A stretch of 64,000 nucleotides of DNA. Origin: DASXMT01 sp036521415. GTDB lineage: Bacteria; Actinomycetota; Acidimicrobiia; Acidimicrobiales; RAAP-2. Below the pieces are notes generated by a model that was not told the DNA's origin, searched no databases, and saw only the letters and a list, made by a program, of their open reading frames with translations. Positions 33,995 through 42,097 of this stretch are shown in pieces. The position numbers and the translations under genes are program-made. Where the stretch lies: assembly GCA_036521415.1 (NCBI GenBank), contig DATDHU010000066.1:1-64000 (forward strand), given 5' to 3'. How positions within the stretch are numbered: position 1 is the stretch's first letter; every line of letters begins with the position of its first letter.

Positions 33995-34441
33995 CTAGTC
34001 CCGCGGTCGATGCCGCTGTAGGTGGGCCATGGCCTTTGCCGCCCCCCAGGCCAGGCCCGGATCGGCGAGCGACGGGTCGATGTCGGCCAGTTTGGCCGGC
34101 GTGAGGTCGTAGGCATCGTCGGGAAAGTTGGCCTCGCTGAACCGGTCCCTGACGACTGCAGGTACGCGAGCGTCCGACAAGACCCGGGTGGGGTAGGCCA
34201 CGGCCTGGCGCAGTATGGCCAGCGGCGTCGTGGTCTGGGCATCGACGTCCAGGTCCAAGAAGGCCCGCAACCGGGGCCCGACCTCGCTGGTTGCCCTCAG
34301 TCCGGCACGCGCCGCCGCCGCACGCAATTCCGGCATCTCGGCCAATCCCGACTGGCCGGCCCGGAGGAGGACGCAGCGCTCCACCCACTGGGCCAACACG
34401 GCGTCGACGGCGTCGGCCAGCTGCTGGCCGTAGGAGTCCAC
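33995..34441 (-). CDS. Conserved hypothetical protein, actinobacterial
   Basis: A 148-residue, mainly helical soluble protein without membrane segment or signal peptide. It has an N-terminal helix (DAVDAVLAQWVERCVLLRAG) and a more distinctive middle and end (LAILRQAVAYPTRVLSDARVPAVVRDRF; DDAYDLTPAKLADIDPSLADPGLAWGAAKAMAHL), with the overall look of a conserved protein rather than a shadow. I do not recognise a family. A strong stem-loop follows its stop codon, supporting a real transcription unit. Confidence 0.65.
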   Translation of the reverse strand: MDSYGQQLADAVDAVLAQWVERCVLLRAGQSGLAEMPELRAAAARAGLRATSEVGPRLRAFLDLDVDAQTTTPLAILRQAVAYPTRVLSDARVPAVVRDRFSEANFPDDAYDLTPAKLADIDPSLADPGLAWGAAKAMAHLQRHRPRD

Positions 34442-34551
34442 CCGTCCATCCTCCCATCGTGACTCCGGCAGAGCGGCACCGGTCCGAAGAGGTGGAAATC
34501 GGCGCGTCTTAGTAGGGTCGGAGCAATTCCGACCGGACGAACGGGGACGAC

Positions 34552-35982
34552 ATGTTGTTCATCGACGGCAAGCGGGTGGAGGCCGCCTCGGGGCGAACGT
34601 TCGAGGTGATGAACCCGGCGACGGGTGAGGCGCTGGGCCAAGTGGCCGACGGCGGCGCCGAGGACGCCCGGGTCGCCATTGACGCGGCCGCGGCCGCATT
34701 CCCGGACTGGTCGACGCGCACCGCCTATGCCCGCGCTGACCTACTGGTTGAGGCCCACCGCTTGATGCTCGACCGCCGCGAACCGCTGGCCCGGCTCATG
34801 ACCCAGGAACAGGGGAAGCCCCTGCGGATGGCGCGCAACGAGGTCGGCTACGCCGCCGACTTCCTGGCCTGGTTCGCCGAAGAGGCCAAGCGGGTCTATG
34901 GCGAGACCATCCCTTCGGCTCGGGCCGATCAGCGATTCCTGGTTCTGCACCAAGCCGTCGGCGTGGCCGCAGCCATCACGCCGTGGAACTACCCCATCTC
35001 GATGATCACCAGGAAAGTGGCGCCGGCCGTGGCGGCCGGATGCACGATCGTGGTCAAGCCGGCCGAGCAGACCCCGCTCTGCGCCGTCGAGACCTTCCGC
35101 GTCTTCGAGGACGCGGGCTTCCCACCCGGAGTCGTCAACCTGATCACGACCAGCGACCCGGAAGCGGTGGGAGAGGAGCTGCTCACCAACCGGGAGGTCC
35201 GCAAGATCAGCTTCACCGGCTCCACCACGGTGGGCAAGCACATCGCAGCGCGGGCGGCCGAGCAGATGAAACGGGTCTCCCTGGAGCTCGGCGGTCACGC
35301 CCCCTTCATCGTCTACGACGACGCCGACCCTGGACATGCGGCGAAGGGGTTGGCCCTGGTGAAATTCCTCAATACCGGGCAGGCCTGCATCTGCCCGAAC
35401 CGGGTCTTCGTCCAACGGGGGGTAGCCGAGTCCTTCATCGACACGCTGGTCGAGCGGGTCGGGCGCCTACGTCCCGGGAACGGTCTCGACGACGGGGTGA
35501 CCGTCGGGCCGCTCATCGACGAGGCGGCTCTGGAGAAGATGCGACACCACGTGGACGACGCCCGGGCCCTCGGTGCGTCGGTGCCGGTCGGCGGTGACCG
35601 GCTGACCGGGGAGCCGTTCGCCCGAGGGCAGTTCTGGGCACCGACCGTCCTGACCGATGTCACCTCGGACATGGTGATCTACCGGGAGGAGACGTTCGGG
35701 CCCATCGCCCCCGTCACCGTCTTCGACGACGAGGACGAGGTCCTGTCGATGGCCAACGACACGACCTTCGGCCTCGCTTCGTACGTGTACACGCGCGACC
35801 TGGGCCGGGCGCTCCGGACCGTGGAGGCTCTCGACTTCGGGATCATCGGGGTAAACGACATCAACCCGACGTCGGCCGCCGTGCCCTTCGGGGGCATCAA
35901 GGAGAGCGGCGTCGGACGCGAGGGTGCCCGGCAGGGCATCAACGAATACCTCGACACCAAGGTCTGCGGCATCGCCCTCTGA
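34552..35982 (+). CDS. NAD(P)-dependent aldehyde dehydrogenase, succinate-semialdehyde type
   Basis: A 476-residue aldehyde dehydrogenase. The general base is E245 in LELGG, the nucleophile is C279 in NTGQACICPNR, and WNYPISM and FTGSTTVGK are the cofactor motifs. The overall form and the ending PFGGIKESGVGREGARQGINEYLDTKVCGI match succinate-semialdehyde dehydrogenases, which make succinate from GABA breakdown; other aldehydes are possible. C281 near the nucleophile is also typical of that subgroup. The ATG follows GGGGACGAC. No GABA transaminase is adjacent. Confidence 0.88.
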   Translation: MLFIDGKRVEAASGRTFEVMNPATGEALGQVADGGAEDARVAIDAAAAAFPDWSTRTAYARADLLVEAHRLMLDRREPLARLMTQEQGKPLRMARNEVGYAADFLAWFAEEAKRVYGETIPSARADQRFLVLHQAVGVAAAITPWNYPISMITRKVAPAVAAGCTIVVKPAEQTPLCAVETFRVFEDAGFPPGVVNLITTSDPEAVGEELLTNREVRKISFTGSTTVGKHIAARAAEQMKRVSLELGGHAPFIVYDDADPGHAAKGLALVKFLNTGQACICPNRVFVQRGVAESFIDTLVERVGRLRPGNGLDDGVTVGPLIDEAALEKMRHHVDDARALGASVPVGGDRLTGEPFARGQFWAPTVLTDVTSDMVIYREETFGPIAPVTVFDDEDEVLSMANDTTFGLASYVYTRDLGRALRTVEALDFGIIGVNDINPTSAAVPFGGIKESGVGREGARQGINEYLDTKVCGIAL

Positions 35983-36055
35983 GGCTCCGACAATCCCCAC
36001 GCCCCACCCCCTTCCCACCTGGTTCGTTCTCGACCGGGACCGGTAGAGTGCCGGC

Positions 36056-36922
36056 GTGCCCGTGGCTACGACCCCCGACGGAGTGAAGATCAGCTATGCC
36101 GACCTCGGAGGGTCGGGACCCCCGTTGGTGATGGTCCACGCCACCGGGTTCCACGGACACATCTGGGTCCCGGTGGCCGATCGGCTGCAGGGGGACTTCC
36201 ACTGCTTCTCCTTGGACCTGCGCGGCCACGGGGACTCGGGTGCCCCGGCTGGCCTGGACTTCGGGTGGGATGGGTTCGCCCGGGACGTCCAGAGCGTCGT
36301 GGACGCTCTGGGTCTCGACCATCCCCGGGCCGTCGGCCATTCGCTGGGCGGAGCCATCTCCTTGATGGTGGAACAGCGGGCACCGGGAACCTTCCACTCG
36401 ATCTACGCCTATGAACCCGCCATCTGCGTCCCGTCGCAGGAACCAGGTGACGACGGCAGCGCCGAAGCCATCGACCTGGCCCTGCGCCGGCGGTCCAGCT
36501 TCCCGTCCCGACGAGAGGCCGTGGCCAACTACGCGGGCAAACCTCCCATGGACTCCTTTTCCGACGAGGCCCTGGCCGCGTACGTGGCATACGGATTCGC
36601 CGAGAGGGACGGGCACGTCCACCTCAAGTGCCGACCGGAGTCCGAGGCCGCCACCTTTGGCGGGTTCTCGACCACCTCGGTCTACGCACGGCTCCCCGAG
36701 GTGCGCTGCCCGGTCGTGATCGCCTGCGGCGCGGAGTTCGGCTCCAAGGCAGCGGAGCGCAATGACCTCTTCGCTTCGAGGCTCCCCCGGGGCCGGGCCG
36801 TGGAGCTGTCCGGTCTCAACCATTTCGGTCCGCAACAGAGCCCGGCGATGCTGGCCGACTCGATCCGGTACGCGCTGGGGGCCGAGGAGTGGGCCGAACC
36901 ATGTGGGGCTCACGACTCGTGA
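36056..36922 (+). CDS. Alpha/beta hydrolase
   Basis: A 288-residue alpha/beta hydrolase. The oxyanion-forming motif is MVHATGFHGHIW, the nucleophile elbow is GHSLGG (Ser), and the late His is in GLNHFGP. DLRGHGDSG precedes them in the usual place. It should cut an ester, or possibly an epoxide or C-C bond; no specific substrate is apparent. The gene starts with GTG and ends 13 bases from a convergent DUF427-thioesterase gene. Confidence 0.85.
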   Translation: MPVATTPDGVKISYADLGGSGPPLVMVHATGFHGHIWVPVADRLQGDFHCFSLDLRGHGDSGAPAGLDFGWDGFARDVQSVVDALGLDHPRAVGHSLGGAISLMVEQRAPGTFHSIYAYEPAICVPSQEPGDDGSAEAIDLALRRRSSFPSRREAVANYAGKPPMDSFSDEALAAYVAYGFAERDGHVHLKCRPESEAATFGGFSTTSVYARLPEVRCPVVIACGAEFGSKAAERNDLFASRLPRGRAVELSGLNHFGPQQSPAMLADSIRYALGAEEWAEPCGAHDS

Positions 36923-36935
36923 GCCGCCCACCCGG

Positions 36936-38219
36936 TCACATGGCCTTGGTGGCGTCCAATCCCATGGCTTCGGGCGGCCTGGCAAAGCCACGGATCATGG
37001 CCTGCACGGTGTAGGACGCCATCAGCCGCCCGTCCTGGCTGAAGACCTGGCCCTGGCCCTGGGCCAGGCCGCGGCCCGACCAGATGGCCGGGTTGGCGTA
37101 GAGGAACCACTCAGTCACGGGAGCGTCTGCGTGGAAGGCGATGCCGACCGACATGATGCCGGTCGAAAGGGTCACGTGGGCCTCCTCCTCGGTGACACCA
37201 CGGTGTGGGCGCATGGCCGCGGCGATCGTCCAGTGGGTCGTGGCCTGGGCCACCAAGGCATTCTGGAGATACTGCTCAGCCGGCGCGTCCCGGAAGCGCA
37301 TCCAGGCGTAGATGACCGGCGGGCCGACACGGTCGGGGTCGGCCGAGTAGGCATCGTCGACGACGCGCAGGTCACGCCCGAGGACACGCATGTCGTACGG
37401 TTCCGACTCGTACGGGCCGGGGACGTCGGGCATGGCGACCTGGTCGGCGATGGTGTCAGGGGCTCCGGCATCCATCAGGACGAGGCCCGGGCTGCACAGC
37501 GCGCCGTTCTGCTCAGCCTTGATGGCAAGGGTCGAGAAGGTCCGGCCGGCACGGAGCTGCTCGACGGTGAGGTCGATGGGGGCATCGAAAGAGGCCGACT
37601 TGGGAAACGTCATGTACGCCGACGTGACCCGTTGCTCGGGGAGGGTCTTGGAGGCGGCCACGATCGCCTGGGCCAGGAACTGGCCGCCCTCGACGACGTT
37701 GCGGGTCTTGTCCCGGTAGGGCGGCCCGACGAAGCGGCCCGGGCCGTTCGACTGCACGTCGATCAGTTGGACCAGGTCATGTGCGTCACCCCACGTCGGG
37801 ACCCGGCTGACCGTGACATCCCGCTGGTCGCCGCTGGTCCCACGCTCGACGAGTTCGACACGGACCCGCTCATGGTAGAAGCCGACATGGCCCTTCAGCC
37901 CCGCCACCTCGTCCAAGGGTGTGGGATAGGCCCAGACGGCGTCCTCCACACCCGGATCGGTCGCCGTGAGCGACCAGTAGTCGGCTTCGCCCTTGAAGGG
38001 GCAGACACTGTGATGGTCGTTGGCCTCGAAGAGGTCGAAGTGGACGTCGGCCTCGGGGAAGTACACCCGTTCGACGTGGTCGGTCTCGAGCACCCGCAGG
38101 GCCGAGGTGCTCTCGGCCAGGAGGACGTCATCGTGCCAGGCCCGGGCCGTGCCCGGGAAGGGCACCAGGTCGATCCGGTACCCGGGGTAGCGACCCCATG
38201 CTGACTCGACTTGTGCCAT
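36936..38219 (-). CDS. DUF427 - acyl-CoA thioesterase fusion protein
   Basis: A 427-residue two-part protein. Residues 1-140 form a DUF427 domain (ARAWHDDVLLAESTSALRVLETDHVERVYFPEADV, then HHSVCPFKGEADYWSL), followed from about 170 by a TesB-type double hot-dog thioesterase (FVGPPYRDKTRNVVEGGQFLAQAIVAASKTLPEQRVTSAYM; a C-terminal WFLYANPAIWSGRGLAQGQGQVF). TesB-type domains hydrolyse acyl-CoA; DUF427 function is not known. The fusion suggests the two act together. A strong GGGAGGGGCG precedes ATG 38219. The gene is convergent with the alpha/beta hydrolase. Confidence 0.83.
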   Translation of the reverse strand: MAQVESAWGRYPGYRIDLVPFPGTARAWHDDVLLAESTSALRVLETDHVERVYFPEADVHFDLFEANDHHSVCPFKGEADYWSLTATDPGVEDAVWAYPTPLDEVAGLKGHVGFYHERVRVELVERGTSGDQRDVTVSRVPTWGDAHDLVQLIDVQSNGPGRFVGPPYRDKTRNVVEGGQFLAQAIVAASKTLPEQRVTSAYMTFPKSASFDAPIDLTVEQLRAGRTFSTLAIKAEQNGALCSPGLVLMDAGAPDTIADQVAMPDVPGPYESEPYDMRVLGRDLRVVDDAYSADPDRVGPPVIYAWMRFRDAPAEQYLQNALVAQATTHWTIAAAMRPHRGVTEEEAHVTLSTGIMSVGIAFHADAPVTEWFLYANPAIWSGRGLAQGQGQVFSQDGRLMASYTVQAMIRGFARPPEAMGLDATKAM

Positions 38220-38337
38220 CGCCCCTCCCAACCGTTTCGCCAGTGAACCTGTGGCCAATGTAGCGGCCAGCCTGCCGCCCCGGACAGCCCGTACGGCAGG
38301 CGATGTCCCGACCCGATGCAGCCCGGTTCGGTCCCCT

Positions 38338-38907
38338 TCAGTCCTGGCCCGGCAACGAAGCAAGACCCGGGGCCGACTCGCCGCGGTCGTCCGGGGGGAC
38401 GCCGAGGCCTCCGAGCACCCGGCGCACGCACGAGTAAAAGGCGATGGTCAACACCACCTCGACCGTCTGTTGCTCACCGAGGCGGGCCACCAGCCGGCGG
38501 CGCACTCCTTCGGTGAGCTCGCCCGTGTCGGTCAGGATGTCGGCGGCCTCCAGCACGACCCGCTCGTCCTCCGAGTACAACGGGGACTCTCGCCAGCGTC
38601 CGAGGGCGGTGAGCACCTCGGCCGGGACGCCGGCATCGGTGGCCATGAACCAGTGGGCCTGCCACTCGTACTCCGAGCCGGTCAGTTGGGCGACCCGCAT
38701 GATGGCCAGCTCCCGCAACCGGCGGTCGGACTCGGGAACGGACCGCAGGGCCCAGGCAAACTCGACCCACGCGTCAAGGAGGGCAGGGGCGTTGGCCAGC
38801 ATGGCGTACAGGTTGGGCCAGCGGCCGATCCCGGCATGGACGCGGTCGTGCACGGCACGGAGTCGTTCGTCGTCTGCTGGTCCGGACAGGAGGGGCAGGT
38901 CGGGCAT
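38338..38907 (-). CDS. Carboxymuconolactone decarboxylase-like / AhpD-fold protein
   Basis: A 189-residue, all-helical protein of the carboxymuconolactone decarboxylase/AhpD superfamily: LRELAIMRVAQLTGSEYEWQAHWFMATDAGVPAEVLTALG is the core pattern, with ELAIMRVA and YEWQAHW matching the family's ELxIL(R)xA...YEWxxH signature. It lacks the CxxC pair of peroxidase-type AhpD, so a peroxidase role is unlikely and a decarboxylase or binding role is more plausible. ATG 38907 is chosen because codons upstream are shadow sequence. Confidence 0.83.
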   Translation of the reverse strand: MPDLPLLSGPADDERLRAVHDRVHAGIGRWPNLYAMLANAPALLDAWVEFAWALRSVPESDRRLRELAIMRVAQLTGSEYEWQAHWFMATDAGVPAEVLTALGRWRESPLYSEDERVVLEAADILTDTGELTEGVRRRLVARLGEQQTVEVVLTIAFYSCVRRVLGGLGVPPDDRGESAPGLASLPGQD

Positions 38908-39113
38908 CGGGTCGCTCCTAGGGGATCGGGCCGCACGGCCCCGGTGGTGCCGGTCAACGGTACCGGTCCCGGTCCGCAGGCCGATGGGCGGCCGGTCGGG
39001 TCGATTCGGCCGATCGGGCTCGAGGCCAGGATCGGTAGTGTCGCGTTGGAGCTCCGTCCGAGTATGGGCCTCGTCGATACGGAGTGAGTATCTCGTAGAC
39101 AGGGAGCCGACCG

Positions 39114-39629
39114 ATGAACACTGGCGAATTGTTGCTCGATGCGTTCGACCGGGTGCGCGGCATCGTGCATCGGGCGGTCGACGGCATGACACCGGATCAA
39201 CTGGCGTTCTGTCCCGTCCACGGCACCAATTCCATCGCGTGGCTGGTATGGCATCTGACCCGGATCCAGGACGACCACGTCGCCGACGCGGCCGGCTTCG
39301 AGCAGGCCTGGACGGCCGGCGGCTGGGCCGAGCGGTTCGGGCTTCCCTTCGACCCGTCGGATACCGGCTACGGGCACGGCCCCGACGATGTCGAGGCCGT
39401 CCGGGTACCGGCGGGGGAACTGCTGACCGGCTACCACGACGCCGTCCACCTCCGGACCGTCCAGTACGTGCGGGGGCTGACCGAGCGCGATCTCGACCGC
39501 GTCGTGGACGAGTCATGGGATCCGCCGGTCACGTTGGGCGTTCGGCTGATCAGCGTGATCTCCGACGACCTCCAGCACGCCGGGCAGGCGTCCTACGTCC
39601 GTGGCGTCGCTGCGCGCGGCACCCTCTAG
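39114..39629 (+). CDS. DinB/DUF664-like protein
   Basis: A 171-residue four-helix protein of the DinB / DUF664 superfamily, related to mycothiol-dependent enzymes. HGTNSIAWLVWHLTRIQDDHVAD carries the first metal-binding His, and ISDDLQHAGQASYVRG carries the last, which fits a three-His metal site. Members include mycothiol-dependent isomerases and transferases; a specific reaction is not indicated. A GGGAG ribosome binding site precedes the ATG. Confidence 0.83.
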   Translation: MNTGELLLDAFDRVRGIVHRAVDGMTPDQLAFCPVHGTNSIAWLVWHLTRIQDDHVADAAGFEQAWTAGGWAERFGLPFDPSDTGYGHGPDDVEAVRVPAGELLTGYHDAVHLRTVQYVRGLTERDLDRVVDESWDPPVTLGVRLISVISDDLQHAGQASYVRGVAARGTL

Positions 39630-39698
39630 GTCGAGGGGCGCGCTCCTCGGGGCGGGCGGCCACTACGTCGACCCCGCCCAGACGGTACCCTGCATGCC

Positions 39699-40082
39699 GT
39701 GCCTACAGACGAAGAAGCGATTCGGAACCTCATCGGCCTGCACTCCCAGTTGACCGACGACGGAGACTACGAACGACGAGTCGACCTCTATACCGATGAC
39801 GGTGTGTTCACCATGGGTGACGCCACCTCCACGGGACGGGACGAGCTGTTGGCCACTTTTGCTGCCACCAGTGCTCCGGAGCGACGGGGCAAGCACATCA
39901 CGGCCAACACGGTGATGGAGATCGACGGCGACACGGCCGGCGCCCGAACGGACTTCTTCTTCTCCCTCCCCTCCCCCGACGGGCTGAAGCCGCTGGCCGC
40001 CGGGCGGTACGCCGACGCCTTCGTCAAGCGCGACGGACGCTGGCTGTACAGCCGGAGACTGATCACGTTCCTCGGGGCCTAA
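39699..40082 (+). CDS. SnoaL-like / NTF2-fold protein
   Basis: A 127-residue protein of the SnoaL-like family: an N-terminal helix (EEAIRNLIGLHSQLTDDGDYERRVDLYTDDGVFTMGD) and a beta sheet of HITANTVMEIDGDTAGARTDFFF and DAFVKRDGRWLYSRRLI. Enzymatic activity cannot be assigned. The GTG at 39699 is the only suitable start in frame. It ends one base before the GTG of the DDN-like gene, so the two are probably co-transcribed and may act on related compounds. Confidence 0.76.
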   Translation: MPTDEEAIRNLIGLHSQLTDDGDYERRVDLYTDDGVFTMGDATSTGRDELLATFAATSAPERRGKHITANTVMEIDGDTAGARTDFFFSLPSPDGLKPLAAGRYADAFVKRDGRWLYSRRLITFLGA

Positions 40083-40083
40083 T

Positions 40084-40515
40084 GTGCCCAGCGACCTGAG
40101 CCTGAAGGCCATGAACGCCTTCCACCGCACGGTGCTCAAGGCCAGCGGAGGACGGCTCGGGTGGCAGGCAGCCAGGATGCCGGTGATCGAGCTCACCACG
40201 ACGGGCCGCAGGAGCGGCCACCAACACTCGGTGATGCTCACCTCGCCGGTGCAGGACGGCTCCACCATCATCGTGGTGGCGTCGCGGGGCGGTGACGACG
40301 CCCACCCGGCCTGGTTCCTGAATATCCGGAGCGACCCTCGGGTCGAGGTGTCGCTGCAGGGCAAGCTCAAGGTGCCGATGCGAGCGCGCATGGCCACCGT
40401 CGAAGAGCGCGCCCGCCTGTGGCCACTGGTCACCGCCGATCACAAGAACTACGCGGACTATCAGACCAAGACTGCTCGGGAGATCCCTCTCGTCCTTCTC
40501 GAGCCCGAGTCCTGA
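40084..40515 (+). CDS. DDN-like deazaflavin (F420)-dependent nitroreductase-family protein
   Basis: A 143-residue protein of the deazaflavin-dependent nitroreductase group: MPVIELTTTGRRSGHQHSVMLTSPVQDGSTIIVVASRGGDDAHPAWFLNI is the typical F420-binding core, closely matching the LTTTGRRSG...HPxWYxNL pattern. It should reduce or bind a substrate using reduced F420. The GTG start is only one base past the previous stop. Its presence supports F420 use by the host. Confidence 0.87.
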   Translation: MPSDLSLKAMNAFHRTVLKASGGRLGWQAARMPVIELTTTGRRSGHQHSVMLTSPVQDGSTIIVVASRGGDDAHPAWFLNIRSDPRVEVSLQGKLKVPMRARMATVEERARLWPLVTADHKNYADYQTKTAREIPLVLLEPES

Positions 40516-40528
40516 GGCACGGCCTGGC

Positions 40529-42097
40529 TCAGCCCGCTTCGGCACCCAGGTAGGCGCCGACCACCTCGTTGCGGATCTCGTCCGGCTCGCCCTCTTGCAC
40601 CAGTTCGCCGTTGACCATGATGGCCGCCCGGTCGGCGATGGAGAGGGCGGTCTGCACGAACTGTTCGACCATCACGATGGTGAGCTGCTCGGACGCCACC
40701 AACTGGCCCACGAACCCGTAGAGCTCCTCGACGATCAGAGGGGCCAGTCCCATCGACAGCTCGTCGAGGAGCAAGATGTCGGGGTCGGTGGTGAGGGCCC
40801 GGGCCAGCGAGAGCATGCGTTGCTCGCCACCCGACAGCGTGCCCGCCAACTGCTTCCGCCGTCCCCCGAGGACGGGGAAGCGCTCGATGGCCCGCTCCTC
40901 CACCAACGAGCTCTTCAGCCCCGAGCGCCTGAAGGTGTACATGAGCAGGTTCTCGGTCACGGTCAGATTTGGGAAGATGGACCGGCCCTCGGGGATCATG
41001 CAGACCCCGGACCGGGCCAGGCGCTCGGTGGCGTTGCGCCCGAGCCCGTTCCCCCGCACCTCCACCGTCCCGGCGGTGAGGGCCAGCTGCCCCGAGATGG
41101 CCTTGAGCAGCGTCGTCTTCCCGGCACCGTTGGGGCCGAGGAGGGCGAGGGCCGAGGCCTTCGGCACCTCGAGGGAGACCCCGTGGAGGACCTCGATCCG
41201 GCCGTAGGCGGCCCGGACGCCCGACGCCGACAGGGCGATCTCGGCCGAACGGGGCCGGGCCGCACTGGCTCGGCTCCCGATCCGGGCCGCACTGGCTGGG
41301 CTCCCGATCCGGTCGACCGGGGCGGGGGCGTCGTCGGGCGCCGTCGGGGTCTCCCCCCCGAGGTAGGCCTCTTGCACGTCGGCGTTGGCCCGCACCGACA
41401 CCGGGTCGCCCCGGGCGATCACTCGGCCGTTGTCCAACACGTCCACCCACGAGCACACCCCCATGACGAGGGACATGTCGTGCTCGACCAACAAGATGGC
41501 CATGCCCTCGAGGGCCAGTGCGGCGAGGACCCCACCCAAGTCGTGGGTCTCGGTGGCGTCGAGGCCCGAGCTGGGCTCGTCCAACAACAGCGTGTTGGGC
41601 GAGGTGGCGAGGGCGCGGGCCACCTCGACCAGGCGAGCCAGGCCGGTGGGCAGCGAGTCGGTCGGCTCGTCGGCCACGGCGAGGATGCCGACCCGGTCGA
41701 GCTGGAAGAGCGCCTCTTCGGCCGGCGTGCGCCCCGACGTCAGCTTTCCCCGCTGGACCTCGGCCGCCATCTGCACGTTCTCCCTGGCCGTCAGCGTGCC
41801 GAACAGCTCGAGGCGCTGGAAGGTCCGCCCCAGGCCGAGGCGGGACCGCACGTGGGGCTTGGCTCGGGTCACGTCGTGGGGGCCGAGGCGCACCGTTCCC
41901 TGGGTAGGGCTCTGGAGCCCGGTGATGACGTTGAAGAGCGTCGTCTTCCCGGCGCCGTTCGGGCCGATCAGGCCGTGGATCTCGCCCCCGCCCACCTCGA
42001 GATCGACGGCATCGAGCGCCTGGAGGCCCCCGAAGCGCACCGAGACCTCGGAGACGGCCAACGACGGAGCGGCGCCCGTGGCGGGGGCGTCAGCCAA
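40529..42097 (-). CDS. Fused LivG-LivF ABC transporter ATPase
   Basis: A 522-residue protein combining both ATPases of a branched-chain amino-acid-type importer. The first half (LivG-like) has Walker A GPNGAGKTT near 45, PHVRSRLGLGRTFQ and Walker B LLLDEPSSGLDATE; the second half (LivF-like) has a second GPNGAGKTT, IPEGRSIFPNLTVTENL, LSGGEQRML and LLLDELSMGLAPL. The halves are joined by an Ala/Pro/Ser-rich linker with a duplicated nine-residue unit. The start is taken as TTG 42097, which overlaps the permease stop and has GGAAGG upstream; the ORF is open further. Confidence 0.85.
   Translation of the reverse strand: MADAPATGAAPSLAVSEVSVRFGGLQALDAVDLEVGGGEIHGLIGPNGAGKTTLFNVITGLQSPTQGTVRLGPHDVTRAKPHVRSRLGLGRTFQRLELFGTLTARENVQMAAEVQRGKLTSGRTPAEEALFQLDRVGILAVADEPTDSLPTGLARLVEVARALATSPNTLLLDEPSSGLDATETHDLGGVLAALALEGMAILLVEHDMSLVMGVCSWVDVLDNGRVIARGDPVSVRANADVQEAYLGGETPTAPDDAPAPVDRIGSPASAARIGSRASAARPRSAEIALSASGVRAAYGRIEVLHGVSLEVPKASALALLGPNGAGKTTLLKAISGQLALTAGTVEVRGNGLGRNATERLARSGVCMIPEGRSIFPNLTVTENLLMYTFRRSGLKSSLVEERAIERFPVLGGRRKQLAGTLSGGEQRMLSLARALTTDPDILLLDELSMGLAPLIVEELYGFVGQLVASEQLTIVMVEQFVQTALSIADRAAIMVNGELVQEGEPDEIRNEVVGAYLGAEAG
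41257..41310. repeat. 27-bp tandem duplication in the LivGF linker
   Basis: Positions 41257-41283 and 41284-41310 are adjacent copies differing by one base. Read on the coding strand they encode two nine-residue units of the form RIGSxASAA in the linker between the two ATPase domains. The frame is kept. This looks like a slippage or recombination duplication tolerated by a flexible linker. Confidence 0.85.
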
